A stretch of 64,000 nt of DNA from Neolewinella lacunae. GTDB taxonomy: Bacteria > Bacteroidota > Bacteroidia > Chitinophagales > Saprospiraceae. Below, piece after piece: positions 33,029 to 44,100 of this stretch (its first letter is position 1; each line of letters begins with the position of its first letter). Below the pieces are notes generated by a model, which searched no databases, was not told the origin of the DNA, and worked only from the letters and a program-made list of their open reading frames with translations. Position numbers and translations under genes: made by a program. The stretch spans positions 114,752 to 178,751 of the forward strand of contig NZ_JACSIT010000152.1 in the NCBI RefSeq assembly GCF_014349155.1. Direction: 5' to 3'.

Positions 33029-33529
33029 ATGTCTGACGGACCCCTCATTCGCTTTGAACATTTCCTGGAACAATTTCCGGAGCTGGAACTGCCCATGACC
33101 TTTACGGAAGAGACGGTGCGGGCCATCAGTCGGGAAACGCCCCCTCTTTCCCCCCGGGTGATTGATCAGTTCATCTTACCCGTAGAACCGGGAATGGCCG
33201 ATGAACTGACGGAGTTCGTCGCCTGCCTGCGGCTACCCGAGGCGGATGAGTACGCGGGCGTCGTGTACTGGCGCGCCGACCTGGCGCAGTACCACTACAC
33301 GCTGGTAACCTTCAACCCTAATACCCAAGAGTTGATTGACCGGATGGTAATTGCCGGGACGAGCTACGACGGGGCGGAGGTGCTCCAATCCCAGGCCGTA
33401 TTGACGGAGGCCTTGGTGATTTACCAAGTCAGTGGGCAGAGCGGCGGCGGAGACTACGATTACCAGGCCGCGTCCAGCACCGCCCGCCGCTTCCAGATTG
33501 CGGAATCGGGGAAGATTGTGGAGTTATGA
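33029..33529 (+). CDS. Hypothetical cytoplasmic protein
   Basis: 166 aa from ATG 33029; the frame reaches upstream into iscA, but the terminator and lack of conservation argue for this start. No signal peptide, TM helix or cysteine cluster. Acidic. A run of beta strands (EYAGVVYWRADLAQYHYTLVTF, ALVIYQVSG) ends in a Gly-rich loop and RRFQIAESGKIVEL. Not recognised. It faces the lipoprotein gene at 33542-34054 tail to tail, 12 nt apart. Confidence 0.6.
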   Translation: MSDGPLIRFEHFLEQFPELELPMTFTEETVRAISRETPPLSPRVIDQFILPVEPGMADELTEFVACLRLPEADEYAGVVYWRADLAQYHYTLVTFNPNTQELIDRMVIAGTSYDGAEVLQSQAVLTEALVIYQVSGQSGGGDYDYQAASSTARRFQIAESGKIVEL

Positions 33530-33541
33530 AGCTGCTTCCGT

Positions 33542-34054
33542 TTACTCCAGGACTTTTCGGTAAGTAACCGCAACTCCCGTCGCCCTTCGCTCGAAGCGTG
33601 CATCCAGGAACTGATCGGATTTTGGCTCTCCGGCGACCGCGTAGGCTGCTTCCAGTTTCCTTCGTACACAGCCGGGACTCTGGCATAAACCATCCCCGAT
33701 AGTGATCCACCTACCCGACTGGTGATCGACGGCGTCACCTCCGGCGGTTTGCTCGCCAGCGTCAATTTTGGTGTAGTCATAATGGCCTTTGATGGTCATC
33801 CAGTTCAGGGGGAAGTCACTGGCGGCAAAAAAGTCTTCTGCGGCTTCCCCCAGGAGCGCGCTGAATTTTTCCTGCTCGGAGTGCCCAAAATCGAGTCTTT
33901 GGTACAGGACAATATCCATGTCGATGTCCAGGTCTTTCACCAGCAGTTCGAAGTCAGCTTCGCCCAATTGGCGTAACTGGTCTTCTTTGTTGCAACCCGT
34001 GAAAGAAAATAATGTGCAGCAGAGCGCAAAAAGGAGAGCGGTAAATCGTACCAT
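33542..34054 (-). CDS. Small lipoprotein
   Basis: 170 aa. MVRFTALLFA start, lipobox SFTGC with Cys21, then an acidic segment (ADFELLVKDLDIDMDIVLY). No domain is recognised. It is probably a lipid-anchored envelope protein. Its gene ends 12 nt from the stop of the hypothetical protein at 33529. Confidence 0.65.
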   Translation of the reverse strand: MVRFTALLFALCCTLFSFTGCNKEDQLRQLGEADFELLVKDLDIDMDIVLYQRLDFGHSEQEKFSALLGEAAEDFFAASDFPLNWMTIKGHYDYTKIDAGEQTAGGDAVDHQSGRWITIGDGLCQSPGCVRRKLEAAYAVAGEPKSDQFLDARFERRATGVAVTYRKVLE

Positions 34055-34268
34055 GAGAGCGGTCTTTTTATTGAAATATCGATAGAAATCGTAGTAGAAG
34101 GCGAACCGGCGCTGCCTCTATGCTTTCAAAACGACCTGAGTTTGCGAAACGTCCGGTGAAAAACGGGAGGCAAAAGATAAAATCCCTCTTCTGAGTTGTC
34201 CCAGCAAAACAAGCTGGCAGAGAGCCCAGGTTTCTGCCAAGGCGAGTCCGCTACAGGTAACCTTCTCT

Positions 34269-36476
34269 TTAACGGAATACCTCCACCCGTTCTCCCCCCG
34301 GCCCCGTAAGATTGTTTCCGTAGCCTACGATGCGGTAATTCCGGGCGGGCACTCCTTGCTCCGTCAGGTAATCGCGGATGGTGATGGCCCGCTCTTCGCT
34401 CAGCAGCTGGGCGGCACGACGCTCCATGGTAACGGGGGTATGGACGCGAATTTCCAGAACTACCGGGCTGCTTTTTACTTGTTGGACGAGTTGGTCCAGG
34501 CCGCCGTAGCCGGCGCCGTCGGGGTAGGCCGTGTTCGGGATGAAACTGATGCCGGTGGGTACCGCAGCGCTGGTGGCTGGAGGGTAGGCGGCACTGTAGC
34601 GTGTTGGCTGCTCGTTGCTGGGGGCCGGACGCTGGTAAGGATCGGGAATAGTGCTGCCCTTGGCCGTCCAATTCCGGTTAGCCGGGTGATCCGTTGGTGG
34701 ATTTTGCGGGTAATAAGTAGTAGGCGCAGGTTCCGGGCTGGGGCTGGGATTGTTCAGGCGTTGGAGTTCCGCCTTCAGGGTGGCCAGTTCGTCGAGCTTG
34801 CGTTGGTATTCGGCATCCAGGCGGTTGACTTCTTCGGGGGAGAGGCTGGTGGTGCGGGGCAAATCCCGGCGCAGTTCGTTTTCCCAGGGTTGGCGTTCGT
34901 AGACCTTGGGTTGCTGGTTGCCGTAGAGGTTGTTGCGTACGGTTGCTTGCAGGCGGAGGCTATCGGCGTAAGCTTGCTGCCGCGCCAGTGCGGGGTCCGG
35001 TGCTGAACGGTAGTAGTCGCTGATGCTGCCGGCACTGGGCGCAGCGTAGGTGTCGGGGGCTGCGGCGGCAGGCGTGGTGGTGGCGGGAGCTTCGGTTTCG
35101 GTCCAACGGTGATTCCCCGTGCGGTTTTGCTGGCGGAGCTTTTCGTCTTGCTGGCGGCGGAATTTTTCCTTCATTCTTTCCAACTCGGCCAGTTCGCGGG
35201 CGAAGCGTTCGCGGGAGGCGGCGGTGCCTTTAGCGGTGCTTTGGGGAGGGAGGGTATCTCCGGCGGGCCGGCTGGCCTGGTCAAACTGGCGGCGCAATTC
35301 CAGGAGCTCTTCATCGGCGGTCTTTGGCATGGCCAGATCGTACTGCCGCCTTGCCTCGTCCAGTTGGCGCAACTCCCGCTCCCGCTGGGCGATACCGGCT
35401 TCCAGGCGGACCTGGTCGGGACTGGGTACTGAGGCTCCGCCAACGTTGGCTAAGCCGCCGGCTGCCGGTCCGCTCTGCGGTACCGCTGGCAGTTGGCCAT
35501 CGACGACCAGGGATTCGCCCTCCCGCAGGAAGACGGCGTAGCGCAGCATGGCGTCGGGCCGGACGTGCAGATTGCCCGCAGCCCCCGCAATGGCTACACC
35601 CGCAGTAAGCTCACCCGGCAGCGGTGGCGAAGGCAGGTAACCCCGCGTCAGGGCAGCGGGGGGAGGCGCTGCCGTACGGGGCAAAGTCTGGCTGTAGAGC
35701 CGCTCCTGGCCCGGTTCGCCGAGGACCACCACGGGGTCTAAGCCCGTTGCGTCCAGCGAAAAAGTGAATTGGCTGAGGCTTCCGGGGATGTCCACCACCG
35801 TAGCTGGCCCGCCGGGCTCCGTCTGCCGCAGCCACTCCCGGTCGTTGCGGCGGAAGTACAGCGTCCGCCCGTCGGTCGCCAGCCGTGGGCTGGATTCCTG
35901 GCCCGGACCATTCAACTCCCGCAAAGCCGTAGCCTCACTCCACTCCCCGTCAGCGCGGGCGAAGCGGAGGAAAAGATCGAGGCTGCCATCGTAGCCCGGT
36001 GCACTGTAAAAAAGGCGCTGGGCATTGGCATCAAAACTCAGGCCGTACTCCGCCTTCACGTCAGATGGCAGCGGCCAGCTTTCCAGGATGCGCCAGTTCC
36101 GGCCGTTGATTTCCAGGAGGTCGATGTAATTGCTGGCCCCCGAGCGCAAGGCCGCCAGGCGGGTGCCATCGGGGCTGATGCCGATGGCGCGGTCGTGGCC
36201 AAAAGTGTTGATGGGAGATCCAGGGTTGAGCGCCCGCCCCCAGCTGCCGTCCGCGTAACGCGTGCGCGTCCAGATGTCGGCAGCATTGTCCACGCCCTTG
36301 TTGTTGGCAAAGTCCGGCCGCGTAAAAAACACTTCCCGTCCGTCGGCCCGGAGCAAAGGGTCTCGCTCCCGTACATTCCTGCTGGCCGCCGAAGCCACCG
36401 GCGTCTGGGCCTCCACCACCGCCAGGGAGAGGACGCAAAACAGGCAGATCAGGAGGGTGTGGTAGGAATGACGCAT
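34269..36476 (-). CDS. Secreted PD40/coiled-coil protein with an OmpA-like C-terminus
   Basis: 735 aa. Signal peptide (LLICLFCVLSLAVVEAQ). Residues about 30-290 have WD40-like PD40 repeats (RDPLLRADGREVFFTRPDF, GHDRAIGISPDGTRLAALR, RLATDGRTLYFRRND). A Pro/Gln/Glu-rich coiled coil (about 355-560, for example QRERELRQLDEARRQYD) leads to a C-terminal OmpA-like domain (VVLEIRVHTPVTMERRAAQLL, then SEERAITIRDYLTEQGVP and YGNNLTGPGGERVEV). The usual OmpA_C peptidoglycan contacts (NxxLSxxRA, NRRV) are only partly kept. Related to the TPR/PD40/OmpA proteins of Bacteroidota (PorE-like). Function unknown. Confidence 0.78.
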   Translation of the reverse strand: MRHSYHTLLICLFCVLSLAVVEAQTPVASAASRNVRERDPLLRADGREVFFTRPDFANNKGVDNAADIWTRTRYADGSWGRALNPGSPINTFGHDRAIGISPDGTRLAALRSGASNYIDLLEINGRNWRILESWPLPSDVKAEYGLSFDANAQRLFYSAPGYDGSLDLFLRFARADGEWSEATALRELNGPGQESSPRLATDGRTLYFRRNDREWLRQTEPGGPATVVDIPGSLSQFTFSLDATGLDPVVVLGEPGQERLYSQTLPRTAAPPPAALTRGYLPSPPLPGELTAGVAIAGAAGNLHVRPDAMLRYAVFLREGESLVVDGQLPAVPQSGPAAGGLANVGGASVPSPDQVRLEAGIAQRERELRQLDEARRQYDLAMPKTADEELLELRRQFDQASRPAGDTLPPQSTAKGTAASRERFARELAELERMKEKFRRQQDEKLRQQNRTGNHRWTETEAPATTTPAAAAPDTYAAPSAGSISDYYRSAPDPALARQQAYADSLRLQATVRNNLYGNQQPKVYERQPWENELRRDLPRTTSLSPEEVNRLDAEYQRKLDELATLKAELQRLNNPSPSPEPAPTTYYPQNPPTDHPANRNWTAKGSTIPDPYQRPAPSNEQPTRYSAAYPPATSAAVPTGISFIPNTAYPDGAGYGGLDQLVQQVKSSPVVLEIRVHTPVTMERRAAQLLSEERAITIRDYLTEQGVPARNYRIVGYGNNLTGPGGERVEVFR

Positions 36477-36757
36477 GACAAAAACTTTGGTAAAACCGGC
36501 AAGGCTAAGGGCTTCTTCAGGCCACCGTGCGGATGGACGTGGGCTGCCCCATCAACCATCGCTGGCTACCGGGCACCACACTTCCATTGGTGGTAGGACG
36601 CTTAAAATGCGAAAACGTCAACTATTACCCGCCCTAAGCTACTGCAAAGTAACGATCCGTGGCCCTGGCGGGTTGTCGCCCCCAGGTTAGGAAAGTGCTA
36701 AAAAAGGCCGCAAAACCTGCAGATTTGCCTTTCTTGATTCCTCCACAGCTGACCTTG

Positions 36758-37867
36758 TTACACGTCGAAGGTGACGTGGACTTCCTCGGTGGTGGGGTGG
36801 GATTGGCAGGCCAGGATGTAGCCTTGGGCAATTTCGTCGTCATCGATGGCGAAGCAGACTTCCATTTTCACTCCACCTTTGCTGACCTTGGCCATGCAGG
36901 TGCTGCACGCGCCGGCCAGGCAGCTGTAGGGTGGCGCAGCACCGCTTTCCAGCAGACCGTCGAGGATGGTTTGGCCGGGTTTCAACGTTACCTCTACTTC
37001 TTTACCGCCCAGGGTTGCGATCACTTTGGCGTCCTGGACCTTACCCGCCACCGGTGCCGCTTTTTTAACGGCATTGGCCGAAACGAAACGCTCGGTATGG
37101 ATGAGTTCCTTGTGTACGCCGAGGCCCAGGAGGGCTTGTTCCACGTCGTCTATCATCTGCCCGGGGCCACATACGAAGTATTGTTTATCGGCCACACTGC
37201 CGGGGTGGCGATCCATGAACGCCTGGACGGCCTTGATCCCAACCCGACCCACCGCACCGGTCCATTTCCGTTCGCCGCCGGAGAAAAAGCCTTTCAGGCC
37301 GCCTACTTTGTACTTTTTCGGGCGGGAGAGGGTATGTTCCACTTCCAGTTGCCCGGCGTAGCGACTGACGAGGTCTTCCAGTTGCTTTTCGAAGATGATG
37401 CTGTCTTCATCCCGGTTGCCATAGAGGAGAAATACCCGCGACTTGGGCTCTTCTTCCAGAATGTTGCGCAGGATCGACATCAGGGGGGTAATGCCGCTGC
37501 CGGCTCCGAAGAGGTAGTAGTCGCGCCGCGCCTTGTGATCTGGAGCCACCATAAACCGGCCCTGAGGGGGCATCACCTCAACCGTGTCACCGGGGCGGAG
37601 GAAGTCGGCAATGTGGTTGCTGACGATGCCGCCTTTGACGCGCTTTACCGTTACGGCCAGTTCCGCATCCTGGGGGGCGGAGCACATGCTGTAGGCCCGC
37701 CGTTCTTCCTTGCCATTAATGATAAATTTCAGCGTCAGGTACTGGCCGGCGCGGTACTTAAAAGTCTCGGTCAGGTCTTCGCCCACGCGGAAGGCGACCG
37801 TGATGGCATCCGCCGTTTCGGGCGTAAGGGAGGCGATGGCAAGCGGGTGGAAAGTGGCTTGAGACAT
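36758..37867 (-). CDS. FAD/NAD(P)H ferredoxin reductase with C-terminal 2Fe-2S domain (PaaE-like)
   Basis: 369 aa. FAD-binding domain 1-110 with AGQYLTL and RRAYSMCSAP, NAD(P)-binding domain (GAGSGITPLMSILRN, FLLYGNRDEDSIIF, YFVCGPGQMIDDVEQAL), then a plant-type 2Fe-2S ferredoxin domain with CLAGACSTC and the fourth Cys in GYILACQ. This is the architecture of PaaE and of related ring-hydroxylating reductases. No oxygenase genes are near, so the electron acceptor is unknown. Two dispersed repeats lie upstream. Single-gene unit, 281 bp of featureless sequence follow before the OmpA-like gene. Confidence 0.93.
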   Translation of the reverse strand: MSQATFHPLAIASLTPETADAITVAFRVGEDLTETFKYRAGQYLTLKFIINGKEERRAYSMCSAPQDAELAVTVKRVKGGIVSNHIADFLRPGDTVEVMPPQGRFMVAPDHKARRDYYLFGAGSGITPLMSILRNILEEEPKSRVFLLYGNRDEDSIIFEKQLEDLVSRYAGQLEVEHTLSRPKKYKVGGLKGFFSGGERKWTGAVGRVGIKAVQAFMDRHPGSVADKQYFVCGPGQMIDDVEQALLGLGVHKELIHTERFVSANAVKKAAPVAGKVQDAKVIATLGGKEVEVTLKPGQTILDGLLESGAAPPYSCLAGACSTCMAKVSKGGVKMEVCFAIDDDEIAQGYILACQSHPTTEEVHVTFDV

Positions 37868-37999
37868 AGTGGCGCGTTAAGGGGGGCGAAGGTCGGAATT
37901 TTCAGTCGCTTTCGCCCCGTTTGGTTGCGGCTTAAGGGCAGATGAAATCTTTTTTTGACCGGAATCGGAGGTTTGTGCGGCTCCTGTTTGGGTCAAATG

Positions 38000-38017
38000 G
38001 GGCGCGGTCGCAGGTGC
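38000..38017 (-). repeat. Dispersed NotI-core repeat, copy 11
   Basis: GGGCGCGGTCGCAGGTGC, one change from the core, 132 bp upstream of the ferredoxin-reductase ATG and in the same orientation. Confidence 0.85.
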
Positions 38018-38034
38018 AGGGCCCCGGACAAAAA

Positions 38035-38072
38035 AGCGGGGGAAGTCCGGTTACCCTAGGACTTCCCCCGCT
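38035..38072 (-). terminator. Intrinsic terminator downstream of sprA
   Basis: AGCGGGGGAAGTCC pairs perfectly with GGACTTCCCCCGCT (14 bp, 10-nt loop). On the minus strand it is followed by a T-run (complement of A 38028-38035). It lies 78 bp after the sprA stop. Confidence 0.88.
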
Positions 38073-38086
38073 CCTTAAGCTAAATG

Positions 38087-38105
38087 TTGCACCTGCGGCC
38101 GCGCC
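38087..38105 (+). repeat. Dispersed NotI-core repeat, copy 12
   Basis: TTGCACCTGCGGCCGCGCC between the sprA stop and its terminator, in the opposite orientation to sprA. It is therefore part of the sprA 3' UTR. Confidence 0.85.
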
Positions 38106-38149
38106 TTTTTAGACAAGCTCTTACGTCAGATGCTTTGTCGCAAACGCCA

Positions 38150-41100
38150 TTATTGCAACTGAAAGCGTACCACGATCCCGCCGCTGGCCGCCGTTTGGGG
38201 GAAGCCGAGGGGGTTGAAGGGTTGGGTTTTCCGGTAGTCGAAAAAGGCGCGCAAACTGAGCAGGTTGTTGACCTGGTATTCCGCCGAAGGGGCAAAGGTG
38301 AAGACGCGGCTTCCCTCGACAATTTCGCGGATGCGGGGGTTGAGGCGGCTGGCGTAGGTTTTGCCATCGCGGAGGCTGAGGTTGAACTGGATGTCGAGGT
38401 CGCTCACCTGCAAACGCCCGCCCGAGCGGCTGTTGCCCCCGCCCTGGCGCGCGGCGGGGGGGGGTGGGGCGGCCGGGTCCGTACGGGCTGGCCGCCGCTT
38501 TTTCTGGTTTCCTTGGAGGAAGCCGATCTGCACGTCTTGTAACACGATGCCGAAGCCCCCGACGATCTCCTTCGAAACGTTTTCGCTCAGGAGTTTGCTC
38601 ACCACATTGATGCTGCGGTTTTCCTGGGTCTGGTAAGTGAAGTTGAACGAAAGGCCGTTTTGTAATTCCGCCTCGATGCCGATGAGGGGCGCGAAAGACT
38701 TCGCCTCCGTGACGTTCGGGATCTCGATGCGGGGGAAATAGTTGAGCGTTACCGTATCGAGACCAGTGAACTGTGGAGTGGTGGCCTGTTCCAGGGCATC
38801 GAGGTAATCCAGGCTGGTGCCGTAGCTGCTGATGGCGAAGGTAGACTGGAAGCCGTGGGTGATGTTGACGCGGCGGAAAACCTCCCCGAGGCGGCCTACC
38901 TTATCGAGGCCGTTGTAGGTGACGCGCCAGTTGGGGCTGGCCTTGAGGTCGAAGGGATCGAGAGAAACGTCGCTGGCACTTTCGCCCCGGTAGGCCGCGA
39001 GGAAGGCGGGCAACAAGACGTCTTGCTGGTTGGGTCCGTAGCCAAAGGAATAGCCCTGGGCGGCCAGTTCGGGATCGGCGTGCGGTGTTCCGTCGCCCAG
39101 GCGCTGGCTGATGAGGCGGCGGTTGGATTCGAAAGTTTCGAAGAGCACGTTCAGGTCGGTGGTGTCTTGCTTAAAGAGACTGCGGGCCCCGCCGTTGCTG
39201 AAGGTCAGGGCACCTTCGCGAACGGGGATGGTATGGAGGAAGGGCGCGTCGGGGCCTTTTTCCTGCACCTTAAAACTCTCGGTGTAGTTTTCGGTGAAGT
39301 TGCGGTTCATCGTCAGGTCGATGCGGAAGTCGCGCACGGGTTCGAGCGTGACGGCGGCATCCCAGCGGCGGGTAAAATTCTGGATGACGTCCTGGCTCTG
39401 GAAGACGCTCGGGGAGAGGTAGCCATCGTTGGCCAGGTTGTTGAGGAAGTCGTCGTCACTGCCGTAATTGGCGGGGTCGAGGGTCCGGATTTTGGGCTGG
39501 AAGCCCGCCACGAATCCCCAGCCCGGTGCGTCGAACCCGGTGTTCTGGCCAAAGAAACGTGGCTCCGGCAGGAAGCCGGGGATGACGGTTTCGAAGTCTT
39601 CGCTGAAGTTGAAGCGGGCGTTACGCAGGAGGAGGAGGGGGCGGATGAGGGCGCGGGCACCGGCGCTCGGGCCACTGCTTTTCTTACTGCGGTCTTCCTT
39701 GGTCGTAGCTCCGGGCTTTTCTGCTGCGTCGCGTTGTTCGCGGGCACCGGGGCGGGTGGTGCGGCGCTGGGGGCGGTTGATGTTGCGCAGGAAGCTGAAC
39801 TGATCGTAGAACTTCTCGAAGTTGAGGTTGGCCGTCACCTGCCGGGTTTGGCTGTTCTGGATGATGTTTCCGAGGCCGAGTTCCACCAGGGAAAGCGGGG
39901 CGGCGTTCCAGGTATAGCGGCCGAGGTAGCTGGTGCGGACGTCGACAAAATCCAGGAAGGGCAGGAAGCGCAGGGGGAGTTGGTAGCTGGCGTTGATGCT
40001 CTGGGTGTAGAGCTTGGGCCGTCCGCCGGCGCGGAGTCCTTCCCAGATGGCTTCCTTGCGGGCATCATCCCGGGCGTTCGGGTCGGGGAACTGCTCAACG
40101 AGTTCCGACTCGTCGGGCTCGTCAATCGTTGCGCTCATGTTGGCGTTGAAGCCCAGTTTGAGGCTGCGCGTCAGGTCCCAGCGGACGTCGTAAAGCCGGT
40201 CCCAGGTAAAGCGCTTGTTGTAGAAGGTGTTGAACTGGGGGTCAACATCGGCAAAGCGGTACTTCGTGGTGGCAAAACTCCGGTTGAGAATATTGGCGAA
40301 GGTGAAGCTGTTGGGCAGGGGGTTGATGTTGAATTCACTGAGCAATTTCAGGTACTTGCTGGTAATACCTTTGAAAGGTTCCAGCGGGGTTCCCCGGCCG
40401 CGGTTGTAGGAATAGTCGAGTGCTCCGGTATAATCCTTGATCGTTTCGTTTTCGATGAAGGGGTCCGAACGTTCTGTTTTGGTGTAGCCGTAGCTGACGC
40501 TGAAGTTATCGGGGCTGATGGGGCTTTTGCCGCCGCCGGTGGAAATGCCGACGTCGTTGAAGTTGATGGCGGTGATCTTATTGATCTCCCGGGCCTGTTC
40601 AAGCACCGAATCGCGGATGGCGGCATTTTCGGCGCTTTCCGCTTTCTGCTTCAGTTTGATGTCCAGGTCGTAGGGGTCGTATTCGGGGGTACTGACCGTT
40701 TTACTGTGTTGAAGGTAGACGGGCAGGCGCAGCCCCAGGCGTTCGGGGAAGAACTTATGGAGGTTGATGTTGGCGGCCAGGTCGTAGCCGGCGGTGGATT
40801 CCCGTGCGCGCTCGGTCACGTTGTTGTCCAGGGCACCGAAGCCGATGCTGCTGTAATTGGCGGCGGCGGTGACGGTTCCGAGGTCGGCCAACTGGATGTC
40901 GGCCCGGGCCAGGCCCGCCACGCCGCCCCGCTCGTCGAGGCCTTCGAGACGGAGCTCGTTGACCCAGACTTCGGCGCTCAGCCCGTCGTTGTTCAGGTCG
41001 TTTTTGGCACGCACCCCGATCATGAATACTTTGACAAAGCCGATATTGGGGTTGCCCTTGACGCGGATGGTGTGTTCTACTTCGCGGATGGGGTCATCTT

Positions 41101-44100
41101 CTCCGCCGACGCCCGCGAAAGGCCGGAAGCGGTCGGCGAATTCCTGGGAAGAGGAGAAGCCTTGGTTGTTCCGGGCGAGTTTCAGCTCCCGGAGCAGGGC
41201 CAGGGGCAGGTTGACTTCGTTGGCAATGGGCCATACTTCCTGCGAGTAGCAACTGGTATTTTCCACCCGTCCATTACCGGGAGGGGGCGGGCACTGGTTG
41301 ATGACGGCAGTATCCGACATGCGCAGGGGCACTTCGTATTCGTAGTAGTTGGCCTCGAAGTCGGAACCCATGCGGATGAAGAGACTCAGCTCGCCGTCTT
41401 CGGGGCGCTGGAAGCGGCTTTCGCCCAAAGGTTCGGCGTGGACGAACATCCGCAGGTTATCGTATACCCGCAGGTCGGTATCGGTGTACTTGAAAACGGC
41501 ACGGCGCCCCCCGGGCTGGAGGTTCTGCACCTTCAACGACAGCGATTGCTCATTTTGTAGAGTGTTCTGAATGCCGAGGCTTTGCTCGCGGCGGATGCCA
41601 TTGGGCAACACGTAATTAAAGGGCAGGCGGCTGCTGTTCTCTTCGATGTTGACGGCATCGACGTTGAATTCCGTGTTCTCCTCGCCGCCGATGACGGGTG
41701 CTCCCTGGAAATCGCGGGTATAGCGCCGCCAGCTGTTGCGGATGAGTTCAAACTCGGCAAAGCGGAGAATGGTTGGGGCGCGGAAACCCGTCATGTACAT
41801 CCGCATGAAGCGAATGGAGCGGAAGTCCTGAATCCCCCCGATGGCTTTGCGCTGGTCGCTGTTGAGGGGTACGCGGAAGCGGTACCACACCCGGCCATTG
41901 GGTGCCTCCAGGCGGTCGGTGATGAAGGGCGTTTGCTCCTGGTCGAAGTTACGTCCGTCGGCGCTGCTGCGGACGAAGGGGATTTCGTACTGGAAGTAGC
42001 TTTCGGCCTCGTTCAGGGTGTTGTCCTGGTTGATGTCTTCGGTGTCGGGGAGGTTGGTGGTACTCTCGCGGGTATTGTTCTGGGTCTGGTTGTTGGCGGC
42101 GCTGTTGCCTTCCGTACCGTTCCAGCCGCGCAGGCGGGTCAGCAAGTCGTCGCTGTCTTGATAACGATCGTTGTTGAAGTAGTAAAAGTTATCGTTAGCG
42201 GGGTCTTCCTGCAAAATCTGGAAGCCCGCCTGGTTGCCGCCACTCAGGCGGTTGAGGTAGTCGCTGAATTTTTGGCGCTCCATCTCGTCGTTCGAGCCAT
42301 CCAGGCCCACGTCCTGCAACTCGCGGGTTTCGGGGTCGTTATCGAAGCCCCGGGTGATTTGCTGGGCTACGGGTACGCGCGACCACTCCGTCTCATCCAC
42401 CGGGCGGTTGGGGTTGGCGGGGCCAGGCAGGCCGTTTTCGAAGAACTTGCGGCTGTCTTTGAGGATGTCTTCGCTGACGTTGCCCAGGTTGATGTAGAGC
42501 GTACCCTGCTTGAGATCGCCGTCGGGGGCGGGCTGCCGGGGGTTCTCCCCGTCGAGGAAGGGCGAAAGCATCCAGAATTCTACGAACTCGATGTTGGAGG
42601 ACTGAAAATCCGGCGTGGTCATTTCCCGCATGATGCCGGCCCAGCGGGTTTCGGGGTTGAGCAGTTTGACGGGGGCGATGTTGTCGTTTTCCAGGGTTAC
42701 GCCCGCCGTAAAGCCGGGGTAGCCGTCGAGGTCGTCGAAGTTGTAAGGTCCCCGTTCATTGGGGTAAAAGGCCATGTCGAACGAGAAAAACTGGTTGCGC
42801 GCCCGCTGCGTGATGGGCAGGTCAACGTTGGGGAAAACCTCCTGCTGGGGTACCGCGCTGGTGTAGACGTTGTTGTTGTCATCGGGATTACGGGCGTTGG
42901 GCTCCGTCCGGAACCAGTTGAGCTGGGCCCGGTTGGCCCCGCTGACGAGGCCTTGCTGGGTAGCTTCCGGGAAGAGGGGGTTATTGTTCTGGGCGTCGTT
43001 TTGGGGGATGGAGGCGAGGTACCAGCTCTGGACGGGCACCATCAGGTCAATGGGGCTGGCCGTGCCTTCAAAGTCATCGAGGTAAACAATGCCTTCGTCG
43101 TCGCCACGGGCCCGGTTGATGGCGCGGCTGTGCCCGGGGCGGAGCCAGGCCGTTTCGGCGGTCAGGCTGATGTTGGAGGGTGCACTCGTGCTGTAAAACG
43201 GCAGCTTATCCACCAGGCGGGTCAGAAAGCCCGATTCTTTCTGGAAGGTCGCGTCCAGGCCGTAGATGGTGTTGTTGATGGGGTCTTCCCCGAGGTTAAC
43301 CTTCTGGGTAAAGGGCCGCTCGAAAAGCTTAAGGTAGGTGGCCCCCACGCTCAGGTTGTCGTTGATTTCGTAGTCCGCCCGCAGACCCAGCATGGTCTTG
43401 GTCTGCAAACTGAAGATCGTATTGTCTTCAAAACTGACGTTGATGGGTACCCCCGAGCTGAGAATGGCATCGTTGAGGATGCGGACCCGCCCCGTGCTGT
43501 AATCAACCGTGTAATCCTGCCCTTCCGTAAGCAATGCCCCCCCGGCCGTCACCCGGACCGATCCCGGCGGAATGTTAAACGCCCCCAGGCTGATCTCCGA
43601 CTGTACCGAAGATTTATAGGACCCACGGATGGCAAAGCGGTTTTTCTCGGGAAATTCCCGCGCCTGGAAAATGGTGGAATCGTACAATTCCTGATAGACG
43701 AACTGACTGCGGTCTTCGGGGCGGAGCAACTCGGCCAGGTCGCTGCCGAAAGGCTCCAGTACGGGGAAGTAGATCCGTCCCGTCGTGGGGTTGATCGTAA
43801 TGCCGGGCACGAAGTCGAAAACGCCGTCGGGCTGGGGGTCCAGCTGGGTGTTGAGCCGATCGAGGTTGAAGGCCCGGATCAGGGGGAGCCCGGGCACGTA
43901 AGTGAGGTCAGGCGTGGAAGGATTGTCTACGGGCACGGGCAGGAAGCGCTTGAAGCCTTCTCCCGGGTCTTCGTACTGGATGTCGAGGCGGAAGTCTTCC
44001 TGGTTGACCTGGTAGGCCCCGAGGGAATAGACGTTTTTCATCATCAAATCCCAGGTAGGCTGGCCCACGCGCTGGGTGGATGATTTGAGCATTTTGGTGA

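Noticed and set aside
36477..36757. 281-bp gap between the OmpA-like and ferredoxin-reductase genes
   Set aside because: Searched for a small gene, tRNA or promoter; nothing convincing was seen apart from a weak hairpin near 36661.
38855..44083. Long open frames on the plus strand opposite sprA (901 and 833 codons)
   Set aside because: They mirror the codon pattern of the true gene on the other strand in GC-rich DNA, show no domain, signal or motif, and lie entirely within sprA, which is well recognised.
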